6,253 bases of DNA, taken from contig JAJXYA010000296.1 in the NCBI GenBank assembly GCA_021780795.1, forward strand, positions 1-6,253. Direction: 5' to 3'. The number at the start of each line of letters is the position of its first letter. Position 1 is the first letter of the stretch. This DNA comes from Bacillota bacterium. Its GTDB lineage: Bacteria; Bacillota_A; Clostridia; Clostridiales; Clostridiaceae. Under the pieces are notes generated by a model. It worked only from the letters and a program-made list of their open reading frames with translations. It searched no databases and was not told the origin of the DNA. This document shows positions 1 through 5,318 of the stretch, piece by piece. The position numbers were made by a program, and so were the translations under genes.

Positions 1-30
1 ACGGATAAAATTTTAATGTGAGGTGTTTAT

Positions 31-1449
31 ATGCAAAAAACAAAAATGATTTTTACCATTGGTCCAGCAAGTGATAATGAAGAAACTTTAAGAAAGTTCA
101 TTGAAATCGGTATGAGTGCTGCAAGATTAAATTTTTCTCATGGTACGCATGAATCACACAAAGAAAAAATTGAATTAATTCAACGTATAAGTAAAGATAT
201 GGATTCTGCAACAGCTATTGTTCTTGATATAAAAGGACCTAAAATTAGAACTCATAACTTTGTAAATGATGGGGTAACTCTTATTGACGGTAATGATTTT
301 GATTTTGTTTGCGGAGAAGAAATTCTTGGAGACGAAAAAAGATGTTCAATTTCATATGATGTACTTTATCAAGATATACAAGTCGGCGGGAAAATTCTTG
401 TTGATGATGGTCTTTTAAAGTTCAAAGTTACTGGAGTTGAAGGTAAAACAATACATACTAAAGTTATCGTTGGTGGAGAAATTAAAAACCATAAAGGTGT
501 TAATGTTCCTAACGTAATTATAAAACTACCATCAATCACTGAAAAAGATATTGAAGATATTAAATTTGGTTGTAAAATGGGTGTTGACTTCATAGCTGCT
601 TCTTTCATAAGAAAAGCTAGCGATATCCTAGATGTAAAAAAAGTTTTAAAAGAAAATCATGGTGAACACATAAAAGTAATAGCTAAAATAGAAAATCAAG
701 AAGGCGTAGATAATATAGATTCTATCATTGAAGTAACCGATGCTGTAATGGTTGCCAGGGGAGATATGGGTGTTGAAATTCCAATCCAAAGAGTACCTAT
801 AAATCAAAAAATGATAATCAGAAAATGTAATGAAGCAGGTAAGATTGTTATAACTGCAACTCAAATGCTTGATTCAATGATCAGAAATTCAATTCCAACT
901 AGAGCTGAAGCAAGTGATATTTGTAATGCAATTTTTGATGGTACTGATGCAATAATGTTAAGTGGTGAAAGTGCTTCTGGTCTGTTCCCTATAGAAGCTG
1001 CAAAGATAATGTCTAAAATAGCTCAAGAAGCTGAAGAGTATTTAGATTATGATCATTTAACTGCAAGACTTAGAGAACCTTCTCTTACTGATTATGCAGC
1101 TGCAATAAGTTATTCTGCTTGTAGAACTGCTAATATTTTACATGCAAAAGCTATCGTTGCTGCAACTAAGAGCGGCGCTACGGCAAAATTACTTTCAAGA
1201 TACAGGTCAAAAGCTCCAATCATAGCTATAACACCTTATGAACAAGTAAGAAGAACCTTGAGCTTAAACTTTGGAATATTCCCTATGACTTGCCAAATGT
1301 TTAACACAACAGATGAAATATTAACAGAAGCTAGGAATATTGTATTTAAGTTAAACTTTACACAACCTGGCGATGACATAATAGTTGCTGCTGGAATGCC
1401 AACAACACAAACTGGTGGAACTAATATGTTAAAGATAGAAAAGATTTAA
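31..1449 (+). CDS. pyk: Pyruvate kinase, complete
   Basis: Catalyses the last ATP-yielding step of glycolysis in the cytoplasm: phosphoenolpyruvate + ADP to pyruvate + ATP. The 472-residue product carries the family's landmarks in order: TIGPAS near residue 9, ARLNFSHG (31-38, with substrate/nucleotide-site Arg32, Asn34 and Ser36), DIKGPKIR (66-73), the active-site signature at 214-226 with catalytic Lys219 and metal ligand Glu221 (KIEN), ARGDMGVEIP with metal ligand Asp245, TATQMLDSM (275-283) and the TRAEASD / FDGTDAIMLSGE block (290-313). Residues from about 350 to the end form the C-terminal allosteric domain. Length is typical of clostridial enzymes; the extra PEP-utiliser-like domain of Bacillus pyruvate kinases is absent. 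ATG31 is chosen because GAGGTG (20-25) sits 5 nt upstream. All three forward frames meet a stop within the first 21 bases, so no upstream gene is visible. In clostridia pfkA commonly precedes pyk, but that cannot be seen here. Identity is very secure. Confidence 0.98.
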   Translation: MQKTKMIFTIGPASDNEETLRKFIEIGMSAARLNFSHGTHESHKEKIELIQRISKDMDSATAIVLDIKGPKIRTHNFVNDGVTLIDGNDFDFVCGEEILGDEKRCSISYDVLYQDIQVGGKILVDDGLLKFKVTGVEGKTIHTKVIVGGEIKNHKGVNVPNVIIKLPSITEKDIEDIKFGCKMGVDFIAASFIRKASDILDVKKVLKENHGEHIKVIAKIENQEGVDNIDSIIEVTDAVMVARGDMGVEIPIQRVPINQKMIIRKCNEAGKIVITATQMLDSMIRNSIPTRAEASDICNAIFDGTDAIMLSGESASGLFPIEAAKIMSKIAQEAEEYLDYDHLTARLREPSLTDYAAAISYSACRTANILHAKAIVAATKSGATAKLLSRYRSKAPIIAITPYEQVRRTLSLNFGIFPMTCQMFNTTDEILTEARNIVFKLNFTQPGDDIIVAAGMPTTQTGGTNMLKIEKI

Positions 1450-1503
1450 TTCAATTAATAATTAACAGTTATAGTACTATTTCCTTTGGAAATTGAATCA
1501 TTA

Positions 1504-1549
1504 AAATAAGACTCTGCGAATCAAAAATTTGATTCGTGGAGTCTTATTT
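1504..1549 (+). terminator. Long hairpin terminator downstream of pyk
   Basis: Positions 1504-1524 pair with 1529-1549 in a continuous 21-bp stem closed by a 4-nt loop, followed by the T-rich run TATTTATTTT. Two of the pairs (1515/1538 and 1516/1537) are G-U wobbles in plus-strand RNA but would be A/C mismatches in minus-strand RNA. The hairpin is therefore better suited to ending the pyk transcript than the convergent S1 transcript, although it could act on both. A smaller hairpin (ATTTCC-TTT-GGAAAT, 1479-1493) and an 8-bp inverted repeat (ATTCAATT 1449-1456 / AATTGAAT 1491-1498) lie between the pyk stop and this stem. Confidence 0.85.
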
Positions 1550-1596
1550 ATTTTAAAGCATAGAACTTTGTTCCTTAATTGTTAATTGATTTATTT

Positions 1597-2751
1597 TTAC
1601 TCAAATTTAAATCCTTTAAGTAAATCTCCTAAAGATGTTCCTTCACTATCTTCATTATCAATGTAATTAATATATTCTTTGTTAGTTTCTGCAGCTTCTT
1701 TTATACTCAAAGCTATTTTCTTATTTTCTCTATTAATATCTAATACTTTTACTTTTACTTTTTGATTAACTTCTAATATATCTGAAGGTTTTGCAATACG
1801 CTCATCTGTAATTTCTGAAATATGTACCAATCCATCTACACCTTCAAATAATTCAATGAATGCTCCAAACGTCGTAAGACGTACAACTTTACCTTCTACC
1901 AGATCTCCTACTTTAATATCTTCACTATGAACTGTCCATGGTTCCTTTGTTACATCTTTTAATATTAAAGATAATCTCTCTTTTTCTCTATCTACAGTTC
2001 CTATAAATACTTCAACTTTATCACCTTCTTTAACTACATCTTCTGGCCTATTTACTCTTTCCCATGATAAATCTGAAATGTGAATTAAACCTTCTACTCC
2101 ACCAATATCTACAAATGCGCCAAATTTAACTAATTTTTTAACAATACCATTTCTTTTTTCACCTTCTATTAAAGCATCCCATATAACCTTTTTGTTTTTG
2201 TTGTATTCTTCTTCTTCAATAACTCTTCTTGATCCTACAACTTTTTTATTTCTAAAATCCAATTCTGTAATTCTGATTTCTAATTCTTTTCCTACTATAG
2301 TACTAAGTTCAATTCTTTCTTTGCTTACAAGTGAACCTGGAATAAAGACTCTTACATTTCCATAATAAGCAATTACTCCACCTTTAGTTTCTTCCTTAAC
2401 TTTAACAGTAATATTTTTTTGTTCTTTAAAAGATTCCTTTATTTCTTCTTTTTCTTTGATTTCTAATACTCTTACTAATGAAAGTTCAACGTATCCTTCT
2501 CCATCGTTTGGAGATATCACATATACGTCAATTTCGTCATCTTTACTAACTACTTCTCTAGGATCTTTTCCATCTGATGATAGTTCTTCTTTAGATATTA
2601 GTCCATCAAAAGCATAATTTATATTAACTGAAACTTCTTTATCGTTTACATCTATTACTTTACCCTTTAAAATATCCCCCCTACTCAATCTCTTTACATC
2701 ATAATCATTTAAAAGTTCACCCATACTACTCATTGTTTCTTCATTAGACAT
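1597..2751 (-). CDS. rpsA: S1-domain RNA-binding protein (30S ribosomal protein S1 type), four S1 repeats
   Basis: A 384-residue protein made of four S1 OB-fold domains, at about residues 24-95, 108-177, 194-266 and 279-352. Domain 2 has the ribosomal-S1 marks VRVFIPGSLV and VVGSRRVIEEE. Domains 3 and 4 carry the canonical single-strand RNA-binding motif (FGAFVDIGGVEGLIHISDL; FGAFIELFEGVDGLVHISEI). E. coli S1 has six domains and about 557 residues; short S1 proteins of this size are usual in Firmicutes (compare B. subtilis YpfD), and some clostridia fuse one to IspH. No IspH part is present here. The role is probably mRNA binding on or near the 30S subunit, but in low-GC Gram-positives it need not equal E. 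coli S1. The start ATG (2749-2751) has AAGGAGT (2766-2760 on the minus strand) 8 nt upstream. The C-terminal tail after 352 is acidic. The gene is transcribed alone, convergent with pyk. Family is secure; exact ribosomal function is inferred. Confidence 0.93.
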   Translation of the reverse strand: MSNEETMSSMGELLNDYDVKRLSRGDILKGKVIDVNDKEVSVNINYAFDGLISKEELSSDGKDPREVVSKDDEIDVYVISPNDGEGYVELSLVRVLEIKEKEEIKESFKEQKNITVKVKEETKGGVIAYYGNVRVFIPGSLVSKERIELSTIVGKELEIRITELDFRNKKVVGSRRVIEEEEYNKNKKVIWDALIEGEKRNGIVKKLVKFGAFVDIGGVEGLIHISDLSWERVNRPEDVVKEGDKVEVFIGTVDREKERLSLILKDVTKEPWTVHSEDIKVGDLVEGKVVRLTTFGAFIELFEGVDGLVHISEITDERIAKPSDILEVNQKVKVKVLDINRENKKIALSIKEAAETNKEYINYIDNEDSEGTSLGDLLKGFKFE

Positions 2752-2810
2752 TAATCATCACTCCTTAAATTATAATTTACTCTACTTACAATATTAATCT
2801 AAGAAAAACG

Positions 2811-2816
2811 ATTATA
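2811..2816 (-). promoter_or_regulatory. Candidate -10 box for the S1 gene
   Basis: The minus strand reads TTG-TATAAT here, a perfect -10 hexamer placing the transcript start near 2804 and leaving a leader of about 50 nt before the ATG. No good -35 is seen at 16-18 nt spacing; the corresponding positions (about 2834-2839) lie inside the inverted repeat at 2822-2846. In such AT-rich DNA a lone TATAAT is moderate evidence only. Confidence 0.5.
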
Positions 2817-2821
2817 CAAGT

Positions 2822-2846
2822 GTATGTTAATGTACTACTAACATAC
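2822..2846. promoter_or_regulatory. Operator-like inverted repeat between divergent -10 boxes
   Basis: GTATGTTA (2822-2829) and TAACATAC (2839-2846) are perfect 8-bp inverted arms separated by 9 nt. The repeat is centred near 2834, so the half-sites are about 17 bp apart centre to centre, a spacing compatible with a dimeric repressor. It covers the -35 and spacer region of the candidate S1 promoter (-10 at 2811-2816, minus) and also that of the candidate plus-strand promoter (-10 at 2853-2858). Binding by a regulator is inferred from geometry alone. Confidence 0.4.
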
Positions 2847-2849
2847 TTA

Positions 2850-2858
2850 TGATATAAT
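2850..2858 (+). promoter_or_regulatory. Candidate extended -10 promoter, plus strand
   Basis: TG-A-TATAAT at 2850-2858 is an extended -10 with the full consensus hexamer, which can work without a strong -35 (ATGTAC at 2830-2835 is poor). Transcription would start near 2865 and run through about 250 nt of non-coding DNA toward the serine-rich protein gene. It would give either a second, long-leader transcript of that operon or a separate small RNA. No terminator is evident before 3072. Confidence 0.35.
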
Positions 2859-2946
2859 TAATTGAAAACCTTTATATAATAAATAACAAAATATATATTT
2901 GTTGTAAATAATTATTCTTAACTCAAGACTCAAATGGCAAATATCA

Positions 2947-2973
2947 TTTAAGTAGTATCCAATACCACTTAAA
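2947..2973. repeat. Stem-loop in the 360-bp gap between the S1 gene and the serine-rich gene
   Basis: TTTAAGT (2947-2953) pairs with ACTTAAA (2967-2973). After one A/C mismatch, GTAT (2955-2958) pairs with ATAC (2962-2965) across a CCA loop. AGTAGT inside the left arm (2951-2956) could instead pair with ACTACT at 2986-2991, so two exclusive folds are possible. The rest of 2752-3071 contains no convincing gene: minus-strand frames lack a Shine-Dalgarno, and plus-strand ATGs open only very short frames. I recognise no riboswitch or T-box consensus. Confidence 0.45.
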
Positions 2974-3071
2974 ACATTAGATATTACTACTATACGTGAG
3001 ATATATGACCCTATACTGATGATAATTAATTCTAACAATCTTTTTTAGTCTTTTTTCGTTACTTTTCCATA

Positions 3072-3100
3072 TTGTGTATAAGTAATCTTTTTTATATAAT
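3072..3100 (+). promoter_or_regulatory. Promoter for the serine-rich protein / pspA operon
   Basis: TTGTGT (3072-3077) and TATAAT (3095-3100) are separated by exactly 17 nt: a perfect -10 and a 3-of-6 -35, fitting the housekeeping sigma factor. The start would be near 3107, about 9 nt before the Shine-Dalgarno. It looks like a basal promoter; I see no typical ECF-sigma or LiaR-type site, though the window alone cannot rule out stress control. Confidence 0.65.
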
Positions 3101-3114
3101 AAATACATAGTCTT

Positions 3115-3132
3115 TAAGGGGTGATCACTATT
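3115..3132 (+). promoter_or_regulatory. Ribosome-binding site implying an ATT start codon at 3130
   Basis: TAAGGGGTGATC (3115-3126) is strongly complementary to the 16S rRNA tail: GGTGATC (3120-3126) matches exactly and one G-U extends it upstream. The only conventional start codon for the frame, GTG at 3121, lies inside this site and could not be used with it. The first codon at normal spacing (about 8 nt after the core) is ATT at 3130-3132. TAA at 3115-3117 closes the frame upstream, and no in-frame ATG precedes the signal sequence. Confidence 0.6.
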
Positions 3133-3792
3133 AATAAGATTAAGAAAAAATATGCTTTAATTCTGCTTTTAACATTTATCTTTGCATTTTCAAGTTTCCC
3201 TTTAGATGCATTGTCCTTGACAGGTATAAGTCCATCTGATAGCACAACAGCTTTTGCTAAAAGCAGTGGTAGGTCAAGTTTCAGCAGTAAATCTAGTACA
3301 AGTAGTTCAAAATCAAAAAGCGGATTTAGTTCAGGCTCTGTTAGCAATTCATCGAGTAAATCTTCTACTAGTACTAGCAAAGATTCAACTAGTTCAAAAA
3401 GTGCTGAAGGATTTAAAACAGGTGATTTTTCAAGTGGTAGTAGTGGTTCAAAAGCTAGTTCTGATTCAAGTACTTCTTCCAATAGTAATGGTGCTGCAAA
3501 GGGATTTAGTAGTGGCTCATATTCTACAACTGATAAAAATAAAACTAATGATTCTTCGAGCTCTTCTAATGCAACTGATAATAAAAATAGTACCACTCAG
3601 ACCTATAACAATAATTCTGGCAGAAGCTCATTCTTTCCATTCTTCGGAGGGTTTGGTGGCTTCGGTGGATTTTACAGACCATTTTATTTTGGTTCAGCTT
3701 CGAGTTCAATCGTTAATGCTTTAGTTTTATCCGGAGTATTTCTATTAGCCATTGTATTAATAAAAAAATATTTAAATAATAAAAGAAAATAA
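3121..3792 (+). CDS. Serine-rich exported membrane protein of unknown function, first gene of the pspA operon
   Basis: I do not recognise a family. Coordinates use the first conventional start (GTG3121, 223 residues), but the ribosome-binding site favours ATT at 3130 (220 residues). Counting from GTG: a basic N-terminus and hydrophobic stretch (11-26) form a signal sequence, with a possible signal-peptidase site AFA/K at 44-47. Residues 47-170 are low complexity, with about 53 serines out of 124 plus Thr, Lys, Asn and Gly. FSSGS occurs three times (69-73, 103-107, 129-133) and SGRSSF brackets the region (49-54 and 166-171). Next come an aromatic-glycine patch (FFPFFGGFGGFGGF, 171-184), a transmembrane helix (about 197-214) and a basic tail, KKYLNNKRK. 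The likely topology is a flexible Ser-rich stalk outside and a short cytoplasmic tail. It ends 24 nt before pspA, so the two are probably co-transcribed; a membrane partner of PspA is an inference. Composition resembles the Ser/Gly-rich parts of YgcG/TPM-type proteins, but no TPM domain is seen. Confidence 0.85.
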   Translation: MITINKIKKKYALILLLTFIFAFSSFPLDALSLTGISPSDSTTAFAKSSGRSSFSSKSSTSSSKSKSGFSSGSVSNSSSKSSTSTSKDSTSSKSAEGFKTGDFSSGSSGSKASSDSSTSSNSNGAAKGFSSGSYSTTDKNKTNDSSSSSNATDNKNSTTQTYNNNSGRSSFFPFFGGFGGFGGFYRPFYFGSASSSIVNALVLSGVFLLAIVLIKKYLNNKRK

Positions 3793-3816
3793 CAAAAAAT
3801 TTTTGGAGGTATTTAT

Positions 3817-4467
3817 ATGGGAATTTTTACAAGAATGTCAAATATGATTAAAGGAAAGGTAAATACTACATTAGATGAAATGGAAAATCCAGTTGAGTTA
3901 TTAGATCAAAAAATAAGAGATATGGATGAACAATTCAATAAAGCTAAATTAAGTTCAGCTCAAATTTTAGGCAATGTTCATGAAATTGAAAAGAAGTTAA
4001 CTCTTTCTAAAAAGGAATCTGAAGATTATGATCAAAAAGTAAAATTAGCTTTAAGTAAAGGAAACGAAGAACTAGCTAAGAGAGCTTTGGCTAAAAAAGT
4101 TGAAGTAGATAAAAAAATTGTTTCTTTACAAGCAAGCTATGATAATTCAAAAGTTCAAGCTGATACATTAAAATCAAATCTTCGTGCTTTAGAAGAAGAA
4201 ATAACAAAAACTAGAAGTTATAGAGATGAGGCTGCTGCTAGATTTGCAAATGCTGAAGCATCTCAAAAAGTTAATGAAGTACTTGCTAATGTTCAAACTA
4301 AGAGTAATTCAATACAAATTGATAGTATAGAGAGAAAAATTCAAAGAAAAGAATCTCTTGCTCAAGGCTTGGGAGAATTAAGAGATTTAGATAATTTCGA
4401 TAGTGAATTTGCAAAACTAGATGAAGTTGACTTAGACCTTGAATTAGCAAAATATAAGAATAACTAG
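3817..4467 (+). CDS. pspA: PspA/IM30 family membrane-stress protein (LiaH-like)
   Basis: The 216-residue protein opens with MGIFTRMSNMIKGKVN, the amphipathic membrane-binding helix of the PspA/Vipp1 (ESCRT-III-like) family. The family's Asn-Pro break follows (ENPVELLDQKIRDM, 23-36), then a long charged coiled-coil hairpin (about 27-180) including the conserved RDEAAARFANAEASQKVNE stretch (136-154), and an acidic C-terminal region. It has no signal peptide or membrane span. Family members form cytoplasmic oligomers that bind and stabilise stressed inner membranes. Length is close to the usual 220-230. GGAGGT (3805-3810) lies 6 nt before the ATG. The gene sits 24 nt after the serine-rich membrane protein gene and only 9 nt before the next start, so it is the middle of a three-gene operon. 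No PspF, PspB, PspC or LiaFSR genes are visible. Family identity is secure; the stress it responds to is unknown. Confidence 0.95.
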   Translation: MGIFTRMSNMIKGKVNTTLDEMENPVELLDQKIRDMDEQFNKAKLSSAQILGNVHEIEKKLTLSKKESEDYDQKVKLALSKGNEELAKRALAKKVEVDKKIVSLQASYDNSKVQADTLKSNLRALEEEITKTRSYRDEAAARFANAEASQKVNEVLANVQTKSNSIQIDSIERKIQRKESLAQGLGELRDLDNFDSEFAKLDEVDLDLELAKYKNN

Positions 4468-4479
4468 GTGCTCAATATG
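4466..4479 (+). promoter_or_regulatory. Ribosome-binding site overlapping the pspA stop, fixing the next start at ATG 4477
   Basis: AGGTG (4466-4470) begins inside the pspA TAG (4465-4467) and lies 6 nt before ATG 4477. The in-frame GTG at 4468 is part of this site and has no Shine-Dalgarno of its own, so ATG 4477 is preferred. The arrangement suggests translational coupling to pspA. Confidence 0.7.
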
Positions 4480-5136
4480 GATAATGATAAAGATATTGAT
4501 TTTATCAATGAAGAAAGAAGATATTGGGGGAAAATTTATACTGATGTAGCTTATGCTATAAGTGAGATATCTCCCTTTGTTTCTGAAAGAGATTTAAATA
4601 TACGAAAATATTTTACTAAAGCATCGATACTTCAAGAATATACTAAGCTTTTAGACTCTGCTGAAGCTGATTGCAAAAAGAAATCTTTATTTTCAATGTT
4701 TAAATCTAATCCAAGTATTACCTTACTTAGAGATTTTAAATGTAAAAATAGAGAAACTTTTACGCAATTAGAAAAATGTTCTCATTGCGAATGTTTAAAC
4801 TGTGCTTTTGATTGTAATTTTAAAAAATGTTCAAGCTGTAGAAGTGAATCTATGATTTGCTTTTGTGATAAAGAAAGGGTTAATGTACGAAAATTCAACA
4901 ATTTCACATTAGATCTTACTAACAATGACAATGGAAGATCTTCAAAATATAAAGTCTTAGCTGTTGTTGAAGATTGTACATTAAATAATCTATATATTTT
5001 ACTAGAAAATATAACTAATTCAGGTGATAAATTAGTACTCTATTATTATCCAGGAATTAAAGAAGACTCCTATGGTGAAATAACAGATGCTGCTGAATTT
5101 GATTTCGTAATTGAAACTTATCAAAGCGCAGAATAA
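4477..5136 (+). CDS. Cysteine-cluster protein of unknown function, third gene of the pspA operon
   Basis: The 219-residue soluble protein belongs to no family I can name with confidence. Residues 1-95 are polar and probably helical. Residues 101-130 hold nine cysteines in the order C101-x2-C-x-C-x2-C-x3-C-x4-C-x2-C-x6-C-x-C130, with His103 between the first two. This suggests one or two zinc knuckles or another metal site. Residues about 133-219 look beta-rich and acidic. The pattern YKVLAVVED...YILLENI...VLYYY...GEITDAAEFDFVIETYQ recalls small DUF1292 (YrzB-like) proteins, a resemblance made by eye only. There is no signal peptide or membrane span. The start is 9 nt past the pspA stop, so coupled expression is likely. 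By position it may be a cytoplasmic metal-binding partner of PspA; B. subtilis ydjF (pspA) is also followed by a zinc-ribbon-type gene, ydjG. Function is otherwise unknown. Confidence 0.88.
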   Translation: MDNDKDIDFINEERRYWGKIYTDVAYAISEISPFVSERDLNIRKYFTKASILQEYTKLLDSAEADCKKKSLFSMFKSNPSITLLRDFKCKNRETFTQLEKCSHCECLNCAFDCNFKKCSSCRSESMICFCDKERVNVRKFNNFTLDLTNNDNGRSSKYKVLAVVEDCTLNNLYILLENITNSGDKLVLYYYPGIKEDSYGEITDAAEFDFVIETYQSAE

Positions 5137-5147
5137 CTAATTCTCTA

Positions 5148-5173
5148 AATGAGTTGGCTTAATGAGTTGGCTT
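5148..5173 (+). repeat. 13-bp perfect tandem duplication
   Basis: AATGAGTTGGCTT occurs twice back to back (5148-5160 and 5161-5173), starting 11 nt after the stop of the cysteine-cluster gene. The last two bases of the second copy are also the first two bases of the large hairpin that follows. Confidence 0.9.
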
Positions 5174-5273
5174 GATTGCGATGTTGAGACTAAAATAATA
5201 GCATAAATTTAAGATATAGCTGAACTTTGTAACAGCACTATCTTAAATTTATGCACCTCAATATCGCAATCAA
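5172..5273 (+). repeat. 102-nt two-stage hairpin
   Basis: The outer arms TTGATTGCGATGTTGAG (5172-5188) and CTCAATATCGCAATCAA (5257-5273) pair over 17 bp with one G-U (5183/5262). After an uneven internal loop (12 nt left, 2 nt right), the inner arms 5201-5216 and 5239-5254 pair perfectly over 16 bp. A 2x2 internal loop and GCTG/CAGC (5219-5222 / 5233-5236) then close on a 10-nt loop. The single imperfect outer pair is a G-U in plus-strand RNA but C/A on the other strand, which favours a role in plus-strand RNA, for instance protecting or ending the pspA operon transcript. No T-run follows, so it is not a classical terminator. A degenerate miniature inverted-repeat element is the alternative; no target duplication is seen. 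Confidence 0.8.
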
Positions 5274-5279
5274 TTACTA

Positions 5280-5318
5280 GAACGAAGTCGCTAAAAGCCG
5301 ACCGTCCCGTATGGGGAT
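5280..5318 (-). other. Putative end (ori-like) of the IS91-type element with GAAC/GTTC target
   Basis: Downstream of the transposase gene on the minus strand the sequence reaches GTTC (GAAC at 5280-5283, plus strand), one of the tetranucleotides next to which IS91-family elements insert. Just inside it are two small hairpins: GTCGC-TAAAA-GC(C)GAC at 5287-5302, with one bulged C, and GTCCC-GTATG-GGGAT at 5304-5318, with a closing G-T. This short GC-richer patch stands out from its AT-rich surroundings. Hairpins at the 3' end beside the target are what the rolling-circle (HUH) transposition model expects. The exact boundary at 5283/5284 is inferred. Confidence 0.55.

Noticed and set aside
369..864. 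Two minus-strand open frames inside the pyruvate kinase gene (369-608 and 646-864)
   Set aside because: They lie antisense to strongly conserved pyk coding sequence and encode no recognisable motifs.
2847..3038. Minus-strand frame of 63 codons in the gap upstream of the S1 gene
   Set aside because: It starts with TTG, has no Shine-Dalgarno, and its Ile/Leu/Tyr-rich composition is what AT-rich non-coding DNA gives. It also overlaps the inverted-repeat arm and hairpin.
2860..3110. T-box or known riboswitch before the serine-rich gene
   Set aside because: No TGGNACCGCG-type T-box motif, no recognisable riboswitch core and no leader terminator hairpin were found.
3114..3596. Minus-strand Leu/Glu-rich frame opposite the serine-rich gene
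   Set aside because: Its repetitive composition is the mirror of serine codons on the plus strand, and it lies across the promoter-proximal end of the real operon.
3254..3724. Plus-strand Val/Leu/Gln-rich frame overlapping the serine-rich gene
   Set aside because: It is an out-of-frame reading of the same AGT/TCA repeats. The other frame has the Shine-Dalgarno, signal sequence and C-terminal membrane helix.
5148..5273. CRISPR array, or a mobile element bounded by the 17-bp arms
   Set aside because: There are only two adjacent 13-bp copies with no spacers, and the 17-bp arms lack flanking target duplications and enclose only 68 nt. It is kept as a repeat and hairpin only.
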